DNA of 5,207 nt, from the NCBI GenBank assembly GCA_019058135.1, contig JAHLWE010000017.1, positions 1 to 5,207 of the forward strand, read 5' to 3'. Made by a program: the position numbers and the translations under genes. Each line of letters begins with the position of its first letter. The first letter of the stretch is position 1. The notes beneath the pieces were generated by a model, which made no database searches, was not told the DNA's origin, and saw only the letters and a program-made list of their open reading frames with translations. Below are positions 1-5,207 of this stretch, one piece after another. This DNA is from Promethearchaeota archaeon. GTDB taxonomy: Archaea; Asgardarchaeota; Lokiarchaeia; Sigyniarchaeales; SOKP01.

Positions 1-372
1 AACTCCAGCAACTACTGCACCTATATACTGGCAACCAATGTATGCAACTACGAAATTAATAGAATTAGGCAAATCAATTGCAACAACATCACCTTTTCTT
101 ATACCGAGATCATAAAGAAAAGTTCCAAATCTTTTTGCATAATCCATTAAAGCTCTTAATTTTATTCTTTCCAAATAAGCACCTAATACAAAAATACATA
201 TATCTTTATCCCACAAATCATATTTATCTGCTGCAGTTAAAAATCCTTCAAATAAAGGGTCAACAGATATATCTTCAACGTCATATATTTGATGAGGTAC
301 TCCTTCTGGCCAATGTCCACCAGTAAACCAAACTTTATTTTCATCTACATGAAAATCCTTTAAATCTGGCAT
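1..372 (-). CDS. AMP-forming acyl-CoA synthetase (ANL superfamily), N-terminal part only
   Basis: Reading the minus strand from an ATG at 372-370 gives 124 codons with no stop, running off the left edge, so this is the 5' part of a larger gene. Enzymes of this superfamily activate a carboxylic acid with ATP to an acyl-adenylate and then pass it to CoA; full-length members are usually 500-600 residues. The visible part matches the N-terminal domain: a WPEGVPHQIYD segment near residues 21-31, an aliphatic-aromatic stretch, then RFGTFLYDLGIRKGDVVAID (residues 82-101) leading into LPNSINFVVAYIGCQYIGAVVAGV. That last series is the typical 'G-[IV]-x-KGD-V-V-A-I-x-LPN' block of fatty-acyl/acetyl-CoA synthetases. 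The ATP-binding P-loop-like motif, the hinge and the catalytic lysine lie outside the window, so the substrate cannot be named. It lies downstream of the KARI-like gene on the same strand, 158 bases away, with a T10 tract between them, so separate transcription is likely. Confidence 0.85.
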   Translation of the reverse strand, partial: MPDLKDFHVDENKVWFTGGHWPEGVPHQIYDVEDISVDPLFEGFLTAADKYDLWDKDICIFVLGAYLERIKLRALMDYAKRFGTFLYDLGIRKGDVVAIDLPNSINFVVAYIGCQYIGAVVAGV

Positions 373-520
373 TTTTTTACAACTTTTTATTTTTAATTTT
401 TTCTGTTTTTCAAAAATTTTACTAATAATTAATTCTTTTAACTTCAATTAAAATATTATTAAAAATTCTTACAAATCTGCTAAACTAATAAAAAAATATT
501 TAATAAGCTAGCAATTAATC
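373..520 (-). promoter_or_regulatory. AT-rich leader region of the acyl-CoA synthetase gene, candidate promoter
   Basis: This spacer is almost entirely A and T and holds no ORF. On the minus strand, the segment opposite 451-470 reads AAGAATTTTTAATAATATTT, which could be a purine-containing BRE followed by an archaeal TATA-like box about 80-95 bases before the ATG. A second A/T box lies opposite 387-397, but is too close to the ATG to leave room for a leader. No GGAGG-like ribosome binding site precedes the ATG. In DNA this AT-rich, TATA-like strings occur by chance, so the exact promoter is uncertain. Confidence 0.25.
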
Positions 521-530
521 AAAAAAAAAA
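521..530 (-). terminator. Oligo-T (T10) archaeal-type terminator after the KARI-like gene
   Basis: Ten A residues on the plus strand give ten consecutive T residues on the minus strand, immediately after the TAA stop of the KARI-like gene. Archaeal RNA polymerase can terminate intrinsically at runs of T in the non-template strand without a hairpin, and I see no stable hairpin here. The run stands out even in this AT-rich region, and its placement directly at the gene end supports the call. Confidence 0.5.
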
Positions 531-1613
531 TTAATATTCATAAAATTTTTGAAATTCTTTTAATTCTGCTAACAATTTCTCTTTCTCCCTAAGTTCTTCG
601 ATTGATGGTGGCATCTCTTCATATATATCAATATCCTTTAGATTTAAAGTTGCTCTGACTTTTTTTTCCAACTTTGCTATTCTTTGTTTTGTTGCAAAGA
701 ATTTAATAAATCTAAATTTCAATTTAGCTAATTTTCCTTCCCATTCTTTTGCAAAATCCCCATTTTCTAATTCTTTAAGGATTTGGTCATACTTCTCTCT
801 AAGTGGTATTTTCCTAAATCTAATGCCACGGCTCATGGAACCATATTGGGAAGTTTGAGAATGGAAATCAACTTGCTTTATGAGTCCTATGTTAGCCATC
901 TTCTCGAAAGTGTAACTCATTTCTCCACTCATATACAACTCAACTAAAACAGCCTCAGGAGGATAACCTGCATCTACTAAAGTATAAACGTAAGTCAACA
1001 TTGCTCTTCCAAGAGTTGGTCCAAACATTTGTTCGGTTGACATATCCAGAACTGCCTCAGTTTTCATATCCACTTCAATTCCGGCTTTCATTAATGTTCC
1101 GACCCCCTTAGATAAACCCAATAATATTTTTTTTGCATCCCCAGTAGCATCTTGATGCACACAAATAAAACTAAAAAAGCCTTTTTTTAAGAGAAATGTC
1201 TCTCTTACACCTATACCAATCATTCTTGGTGCAATCATTATCACATTAATATTACTTGAGGGTTTAATGAGATTAAATGCAATATTATAGCCACTAGCGA
1301 AGCATAAAGTCTTTCCCTCTTTTAAATTTGGTTCAATTTCTTTCTTATACACATCTTTCATTATCTCGTCTGGAAGAAGAATAAATAAAACATCGGACAT
1401 CAATACAATCTCCGATATGGAATATGTATCAAAGCCATCCTTCTTAGCGATTTTTCGATATTCATCTTTTTTATTTCCAATAATAACATTTAATCCATTA
1501 TCTCTTAAATTTAAAGATTGAGCTCTTCCTTGATTACCATATCCAATAATAGCTATAATTTTTCCATTTAAATCTTCCAAATTTCCGTCTTTATCATGGT
1601 AAACATTAACCAT
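531..1613 (-). CDS. Ketol-acid reductoisomerase-like NAD(P)-dependent oxidoreductase with altered active site
   Basis: This 360-residue protein has the two-domain layout of class I ketol-acid reductoisomerase (IlvC, about 330-340 residues). The N-terminal Rossmann domain shows GYGNQGRAQSLNLRDNG (24-40), a cofactor-specificity loop around GNKKDEY (46-52), LLPDE (79-83) and EIEPNLKEGKTL (92-103). The C-terminal helical domain keeps the metal ligands D190 and E194 (LDMSTEQ, 189-195), E225, and the serine of SQTSQYG (252-258). True IlvC converts 2-acetolactate to 2,3-dihydroxyisovalerate using Mg2+ and NADPH. Here key positions differ: FAHGFNI is FASGYNI (105-111, His to Ser at 107), and APKGPG is APRMIG (128-133, Lys to Arg at 130). 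The E-x3-E metal pair appears as E225-x5-E231, with two inserted residues. The tail after 258 is about 100 residues long and rich in K and E. I recall similar KARI-like proteins in other archaea and bacteria, so this is probably a paralogous family rather than a decayed gene; the reading frame is intact. No other branched-chain amino acid gene is adjacent. Membership of the KARI fold superfamily is secure; the reaction is not. Confidence 0.85.
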   Translation of the reverse strand: MVNVYHDKDGNLEDLNGKIIAIIGYGNQGRAQSLNLRDNGLNVIIGNKKDEYRKIAKKDGFDTYSISEIVLMSDVLFILLPDEIMKDVYKKEIEPNLKEGKTLCFASGYNIAFNLIKPSSNINVIMIAPRMIGIGVRETFLLKKGFFSFICVHQDATGDAKKILLGLSKGVGTLMKAGIEVDMKTEAVLDMSTEQMFGPTLGRAMLTYVYTLVDAGYPPEAVLVELYMSGEMSYTFEKMANIGLIKQVDFHSQTSQYGSMSRGIRFRKIPLREKYDQILKELENGDFAKEWEGKLAKLKFRFIKFFATKQRIAKLEKKVRATLNLKDIDIYEEMPPSIEELREKEKLLAELKEFQKFYEY

Positions 1614-1708
1614 TATTATTAACTCTCAATTTTTTTAATAATTTTAAATTCTAATAAAATATTATTCATTATTATTAATTAAATAATAAAAAGAATCATT
1701 TGAATTAG
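1614..1708. promoter_or_regulatory. Divergent promoter region between the KARI-like gene and the Taw2-like gene
   Basis: These 95 bases separate two genes that start away from each other, so both promoters should lie here or very near. For the minus-strand gene, AATTTAAAAT opposite 1641-1650 is a TATA-like box 28-37 bases before the ATG. For the plus-strand gene, the A/T block around 1676-1690 (AATTAAATAATAAA) lies about 20-33 bases before its ATG at 1709. Both spacings would put transcription starts at or just before the start codons. Together with the lack of a Shine-Dalgarno sequence on either side, this fits leaderless or short-leader transcripts, which are common in archaea. The region is so AT-rich that box positions are tentative. 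Confidence 0.4.
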
Positions 1709-2563
1709 ATGAATTTTAAAGATCGATTAAAGATTGCATTGAATTCGGAATTAACTCAAGAAGAATTGGACAAATTACCGCGTGGTTTTCAAATGATTTC
1801 AAAAATAATCCTTTTAAAATTACTATCAGAATTATATGAAAAACGATTTATAATTGCAAAAAAATGTCTAGAATTATATCCAAAGATGGAATCTGTATAT
1901 TATTATGGTGGAAAAATTACCGGACAATTTCGAATTCCGGAAAAGATTGAATTTTTAGCTGGTAAAGACAATCCCGTTGTTGTTCATAAAGAACATAAAG
2001 TAATGTATAAATTTGATATTACAAAAATTATGTTCAGTAAAGGTAATCTTAATGAAAGAAAAAAATTAGCAACCCTAGTAAAACCTGGAGAAATAATAAT
2101 TGATATGTTTGCAGGGATCGGATACTTTTCTTTACCAATTGGAATACATTCAGAAGCAAAAATAATTTATAGTATTGAATTAAACCCAGTTGCATTTGAA
2201 TATCTAAAGGAAAATGTAAAATTAAATCATTTAGAATTTAAAATTATTCCGATTTTCGGCAATTGTAAAGAAAAAGTAAAAGAATTAGATGAAAACGGAA
2301 TTGCGGCAGATAGAATAATAATGGCTGTATTTCCTGCTCCGAAGGATTTCATTTCATCTGCATTATTATGTGTAAAAGATTCTGGGACATTCATTCATTA
2401 TGAAGGAGTTATAGAAAAGGATAATTATTTAGAAATTTATGATGAGTTTGATAAAGTGGCTCAACAAAATGGATATCAATGTGAATTAATAGAACATAGG
2501 GTTGTAAAAAGCTACGGACCTCGGTTATATCATATTGTAGTTGATATATTAGTAAATAAATGA
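1709..2563 (+). CDS. taw2: tRNA(Phe) wyosine-pathway aminocarboxypropyltransferase, Taw2/TYW2 family
   Basis: Taw2 transfers the 3-amino-3-carboxypropyl group of S-adenosylmethionine to C7 of 4-demethylwyosine at position 37 of tRNA(Phe), a step in archaeal wyosine-derivative synthesis. The 284-residue length fits archaeal Taw2. A small N-terminal domain (about 1-90) contains LPRGFQ at 23-28 and GKITGQFRIPEKIEFLAG (68-85). Then come VVVHKEHKVMYKFDITKIMF and SKGNLNER, spanning 90-117. The Rossmann SAM-binding domain has DMFAGIGYFSLPI (132-144), the acidic residue of IELNP (156-160), and DRIIMAVFPAPKDF (201-214). The sister family Trm5 (m1G37 methyltransferase) usually has FSPR and NLP at the equivalent positions. 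MFSKGN and the absence of NLP therefore point to Taw2 rather than Trm5, although the two are easily confused. The chosen ATG has no clear Shine-Dalgarno sequence, which is consistent with a leaderless message. The next gene begins 87 bases downstream on the same strand without an obvious terminator between. Confidence 0.78.
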   Translation: MNFKDRLKIALNSELTQEELDKLPRGFQMISKIILLKLLSELYEKRFIIAKKCLELYPKMESVYYYGGKITGQFRIPEKIEFLAGKDNPVVVHKEHKVMYKFDITKIMFSKGNLNERKKLATLVKPGEIIIDMFAGIGYFSLPIGIHSEAKIIYSIELNPVAFEYLKENVKLNHLEFKIIPIFGNCKEKVKELDENGIAADRIIMAVFPAPKDFISSALLCVKDSGTFIHYEGVIEKDNYLEIYDEFDKVAQQNGYQCELIEHRVVKSYGPRLYHIVVDILVNK

Positions 2564-2650
2564 AGGTTAAGAATAAAAATAAAAACTTTTATTACTAAAA
2601 AATTAATATTATGAATTCATATTTAATCCTAAGTAGACTGTGGTAATTTT
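2564..2650 (+). promoter_or_regulatory. Intergenic spacer with possible promoter for the GIFT-like/Trm11-like pair
   Basis: This 87-base AT-rich spacer holds no ORF and no long T run; the longest is TTTT at 2587-2590. Transcription may therefore read through from the Taw2-like gene. A TATA-like CATATTTAAT at 2619-2628 lies 23-32 bases before the ATG at 2651, the spacing expected for a leaderless archaeal promoter. Only a weak GTGGTAA (2639-2645) precedes the start codon, and I do not regard it as a convincing ribosome binding site. Both an internal promoter and operon read-through remain possible. Confidence 0.3.
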
Positions 2651-3757
2651 ATGAGTCAAGATATAAAGATTTGTTTTGATTATTCCCACGGAAATAAGCT
2701 AGTTATTGAAAGTCCTTCATTTATTGACTTTGTTGAATTTTTATTCACTAGTGGGTATAAACTCGGAAAAATCGAAGCAGGAATAAACTCCGTGAAAAAA
2801 ATAGAAAAATATAATTTATTAATTATTGGTGCCCCCTATAACTCTATTTATTCCGAATCAGAAATAAAAGTTCTAATTGAATACGTTAAAAAAGGCGGGA
2901 GTTTATATATTATTAGTAATAATGGGGGCGATCACACCAATAAAACTAACTTATTTGATTTAACCAAGGAATTTGGATTTACATTTTCTCCAGATCGAAT
3001 TAATGATTCAGTTTATTATTTAAATCTGCAAAAACGTCCAATAATCAAAAAATTCATACATCACTCAATAACTGAAGATCTAAATTCATTTGTGCATTCA
3101 GGTGGATGTTCAATTGATGTTGTTGAATACAGTGAAGATAAAAATATAAAAATCGAGATAATAGCATATGGTGGACTCAACTGCTGGAGAGAAATTTATG
3201 ATGGAAGAAACTGGAATCACGAAGATTGTCCTAATATCCCTATACTTGTAGCAACTAAATTTTACAAAGGAAAAGTAGTAGCTATTGGTAATGTATCAAT
3301 GTTTAGCTCATTAAGTAGAGAATATGGTTTTGGAGCATTAGATAACTCTATGCTTATTTCTAACATTTTTAAGTGGTTATCTCAAGAACAAATCTCTGGA
3401 GGAAAAGCTGTTTCAATAAAATTAAAAGATAGTGTTTATCATTGGGCTAGAAATATTTTAGATGATCAAAATTGGGAATCTATTTCAGATGTAGTTAATT
3501 TTAGTTTAAAGTATCTAAAAGACCATTATAAAAACATAATTGAGACAACAAAAAAAGAACGTATTAAAAAAAAGAAAGAATATGAAAAGAAAAAAAAAAC
3601 CGTTGCAGTAAAAAAGAAAATGGAAGAAGATAAAATATTAGATATGGTCGGAGATAAAAGAGAAAAAATAGATATAGATGAGATAATTTCAGATATTGAT
3701 AAAGTTGCGGGTACGGATGAAAATACAGCACAAAAAAAAGATAATAAAAATAAATAA
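2651..3757 (+). CDS. IFT52-like GIFT-domain (class I glutamine-amidotransferase-like fold) protein with charged tail
   Basis: The function is unknown. Residues 1-245 form an alternating alpha/beta domain resembling the N-terminal GIFT domain of the eukaryotic intraflagellar transport protein IFT52 and prokaryotic DUF4350-like proteins. Visible blocks are FDYSHGN (9-15), LLIIGAPY (56-63), YVKKGGSLYIISNNGGD (78-94), TNLFDLTKEFGFTFSPDRI (99-117), PILVATKFYKGKVVAIGNVS (197-216) followed by MFSS (217-220), and NIFKWLS (238-244). IFT52 has the same order: a GG-x-hydrophobic strand followed by G-G-[DE], then TN-x-hydrophobic-x3-[EF]-[FY]-G, then a GK-hydrophobic-x-[VI]-[LI]-G strand ending in MFS, and a F-x-WL helix. 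No cysteine nucleophile of a real amidotransferase is seen at the expected elbow, so binding rather than catalysis is likely. Residues 255-298 are helical. Residues 299-328 are about three-quarters charged (K-rich, probably coiled or disordered), and the end is acidic then K/N-rich. There is no signal peptide or membrane segment, so it should be cytosolic. Its stop overlaps the next start by one base, suggesting translational coupling. Confidence 0.65.
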   Translation: MSQDIKICFDYSHGNKLVIESPSFIDFVEFLFTSGYKLGKIEAGINSVKKIEKYNLLIIGAPYNSIYSESEIKVLIEYVKKGGSLYIISNNGGDHTNKTNLFDLTKEFGFTFSPDRINDSVYYLNLQKRPIIKKFIHHSITEDLNSFVHSGGCSIDVVEYSEDKNIKIEIIAYGGLNCWREIYDGRNWNHEDCPNIPILVATKFYKGKVVAIGNVSMFSSLSREYGFGALDNSMLISNIFKWLSQEQISGGKAVSIKLKDSVYHWARNILDDQNWESISDVVNFSLKYLKDHYKNIIETTKKERIKKKKEYEKKKKTVAVKKKMEEDKILDMVGDKREKIDIDEIISDIDKVAGTDENTAQKKDNKNK

Positions 3758-3759
3758 TG
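3755..3759 (+). other. TAATG stop/start overlap joining the GIFT-like and Trm11-like genes
   Basis: The TAA stop of the upstream gene (3755-3757) shares its last base with the ATG of the downstream gene (3757-3759). This arrangement usually reflects one transcript and translational coupling by ribosome re-initiation. It also supports this ATG as the start: the encoded N-terminus (MKRFLLVLGSNWHLSLAEI) begins the family domain immediately, and no Shine-Dalgarno sequence is needed. Confidence 0.8.
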
Positions 3760-5169
3760 AAAAGATTTCTCCTTGTTCTTGGTTCTAATTGGCATTTGTC
3801 TTTAGCAGAAATTGATCTTATTTTAAGAAATCCACCGTTTAAAGGCCGAATTATTGATTATTCAGCTAATATTGCAATAGTAGAAATTGAAGAGGGGTTA
3901 AATCCCAAAACATATGTTAATAATTTGGAATTTTTACAATTTTATCTTGGAGGAATATTAAAAATTGCAGTGATACTAGATTTTATTGATATTTCTAAGG
4001 TAAAATCAGCATTTCCTGAATTAGTAGTTTCCTATAAAAAAATTAAGCCTTTTAGAACGAGTATATCTAAAAAGTTAAATGATTTATTACCAAAAGTTTT
4101 CCCTAAAATTGAAAATGAAAACATTTTTTTTGCGGTTTCAATTTATCCTAATCTTTACATTGATGATTATTATAAATCCATATTAGTTAAACATTTTTTA
4201 CCCTTTTTAAATGAAAATTTTTCAAGATTGTTAAAAGAAAGGAATGCAAGAAAGGCTATTTTTTATAAATATCCTCAAAGAAATATGGAAACTGGAAATT
4301 TAAATCCAATATTTCCGCACCATGTCATTAGGTACAATCTATTAGAGAAAAATCGCGCAGAAATAATTTTTGGTTTCACAGAAGAAGGATGTTATATTGC
4401 AAGAACATATACAGTAACTAATCCAAATTTTCAAAAAAAGATTGATGAAAAGCGTCCTTTTACAAGTTTTGAGCGATCCATCCCTCCAAAATTTGCTAAA
4501 ATTATGCTTAATTTCTTAAACCTTTATGAAAATAAAGAATCCAAAAGGATTCTTGACCCATTTTGTGGTTCAGGAACAATTCTTATTTTTGCATATATTA
4601 ATGGTTTTGAAGTTTATGGAGCAGATATTAAAAATAAATACGTTGAACATACAATAAAAAATTTAAGATGGGTTGGAAAGATATTAGAAGAGGAAAATAT
4701 ACCGGATTTTAAAGAAAGAATAAAAAATATTGATATTAATGATCTGATAAATATTTTCAAACAATCTTCCTTTGATGGAATATGTACTGAACCTGTTTTT
4801 GGTCCTTTTTATAAACAAAAACCAGACTTTAAAGATGCAAAGACTTTATTAGATACAAAAATTCGCCCCACCTTTGAAGAATTAATAAAAATAGCATATC
4901 TATTACTTAAACCTGGCAAAAGATTATGTTTAACCTCACCCGTAATTGAAACCGTTGAAAATCTTGAAGTCCAACTCCCTCTTCAAAAAATCGCTGAAAA
5001 ACATAAATTAAATTTAATTCCTATCTTTAAAAAAAATCGAATCTTCAGTAAGTCTAATAAATTATTACAATTAAACCTAAATAGCTTAAAATCGATTATT
5101 GAATCAAAAAAAAATCAAATTATAAAGCGCAAATTTTACCTCTTTCAAAAATTAGATAATAACAAATGA
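3757..5169 (+). CDS. Trm11-family SAM-dependent RNA methyltransferase (tRNA guanosine N2 type)
   Basis: Archaeal Trm11/Trm-G10 enzymes methylate the N2 of guanosine 10 in tRNA, with an N-terminal ferredoxin-like plus THUMP RNA-binding part and a C-terminal Rossmann methyltransferase. This 470-residue protein fits that plan. The N-terminal FLLVLGSNWHLSLAEI (4-19) matches the start of Trm11-like proteins; a divergent THUMP-like region follows at about 60-215. The linker block RPFTSFERSIPPKFAKIMLN (233-252) leads to motif I DPFCGSGTI (267-275), and motif II lies near YGADI (287-291). The usual catalytic [DN]PP[YF] motif is replaced by TEPVFGP (344-350), similar to the TEPYLGP variant I recall in a subset of bacterial and archaeal Trm11-like proteins. 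The C-terminal 70 residues are Lys/Asn-rich. The fold, the SAM site and an RNA target are well supported; the exact position modified is inferred, and the altered motif could mean another site or substrate. It is coupled to the GIFT-like gene upstream. Confidence 0.8.
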   Translation: MKRFLLVLGSNWHLSLAEIDLILRNPPFKGRIIDYSANIAIVEIEEGLNPKTYVNNLEFLQFYLGGILKIAVILDFIDISKVKSAFPELVVSYKKIKPFRTSISKKLNDLLPKVFPKIENENIFFAVSIYPNLYIDDYYKSILVKHFLPFLNENFSRLLKERNARKAIFYKYPQRNMETGNLNPIFPHHVIRYNLLEKNRAEIIFGFTEEGCYIARTYTVTNPNFQKKIDEKRPFTSFERSIPPKFAKIMLNFLNLYENKESKRILDPFCGSGTILIFAYINGFEVYGADIKNKYVEHTIKNLRWVGKILEEENIPDFKERIKNIDINDLINIFKQSSFDGICTEPVFGPFYKQKPDFKDAKTLLDTKIRPTFEELIKIAYLLLKPGKRLCLTSPVIETVENLEVQLPLQKIAEKHKLNLIPIFKKNRIFSKSNKLLQLNLNSLKSIIESKKNQIIKRKFYLFQKLDNNK

Positions 5170-5207
5170 AATTTATGGATTTTTATGGATTTTTATGAAA
5201 TTTTTAA
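5170..5207 (+). terminator. T-rich 10-base tandem repeat after the last gene, possible terminator
   Basis: Directly after the TGA stop, the unit TTTTATGGAT occurs as a partial copy (5173-5180), a full copy (5181-5190) and a diverged copy starting at 5191. This gives three T5 tracts at 5180-5184, 5190-5194 and 5201-5205. Successive T tracts downstream of a stop codon are the expected form of an archaeal intrinsic terminator. The window ends here, so it is unknown whether the repeat continues or whether another gene follows closely. Confidence 0.4.

Noticed and set aside
78..326. 82-codon plus-strand open frame inside the left-edge gene
   Set aside because: It is the complementary shadow of the acyl-CoA synthetase frame. 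The translation is biased to L, I, Y, H and Q with no recognisable domain, while the opposite strand reads as a clear ANL N-terminus.
1671..1687. Inverted repeat ATTATT-aatta-AATAAT as a possible operator in the divergent promoter
   Set aside because: A 6-5-6 inverted repeat made only of A and T is expected by chance in such AT-rich sequence and has no distinguishing feature.
2651..3400. True class I glutamine amidotransferase activity for the GIFT-like protein
   Set aside because: I see no G-x-C-x-G nucleophile elbow or matching His/Glu pair; the position after the GG-strand reads NNGGD.
3526..3795. 89-codon minus-strand open frame rich in F and S
   Set aside because: It mirrors the A-rich lysine tail of the GIFT-like gene and crosses the start of the Trm11-like gene. 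Phe/Ser runs are what reverse-complemented Lys/Asp/Glu codons give.
1..5207. tRNA or rRNA genes, CRISPR array, insertion sequence or attachment site
   Set aside because: I noticed no GC-rich structured segment, no regularly spaced repeats with unique spacers, and no transposase or integrase frame in reading either strand.

Overview
The window looks like a stretch of a very AT-rich archaeal chromosome. The strongest evidence for an archaeon is a Taw2/TYW2-type wyosine-pathway enzyme and a Trm11-type tRNA guanosine methyltransferase. Shine-Dalgarno sequences are missing before most starts, and an oligo-T tract directly follows a stop codon. An IFT52-like (GIFT-type) protein with a lysine-rich tail in a low-GC archaeon makes me favour the Asgard group (Lokiarchaeia-like). 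That placement is an inference from memory of such genomes, not something the sequence proves.

Layout. Two genes point left and three point right, around a divergent AT-rich spacer at 1614-1708. On the minus strand, the left edge (1-372) holds the first 124 codons of an AMP-forming acyl-CoA synthetase (ANL superfamily), cut by the window border. Upstream of it is a ketol-acid reductoisomerase-like oxidoreductase (531-1613), whose stop codon is followed at once by a T10 tract on its own strand. On the plus strand come a Taw2-like tRNA aminocarboxypropyltransferase (1709-2563), an IFT52/GIFT-like protein with a charged C-terminal tail (2651-3757), and a Trm11-family RNA methyltransferase (3757-5169). 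The last two overlap by one base (TAATG). The window ends in a short T-rich tandem repeat that may terminate transcription.

How the genes relate. Two of the three rightward genes modify tRNA by family: position 37 wyosine side-chain transfer, and a Trm11-type guanosine N2 methylation. The GIFT-like protein sits between them and is tightly coupled to the second, so a link to RNA or translation is possible but unproven. The leftward genes look metabolic, concerned with acyl-CoA formation and a 2-keto/hydroxy acid type reductase. The KARI-like protein differs from true IlvC at active-site positions, so ordinary valine/isoleucine synthesis should not be assumed.

The points most worth following up are the KARI-like enzyme with its altered active site, the archaeal IFT52-like protein coupled to a methyltransferase gene, and the non-canonical catalytic motif of that methyltransferase. 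I saw no tRNA or rRNA genes, CRISPR array, insertion sequence or integration site.
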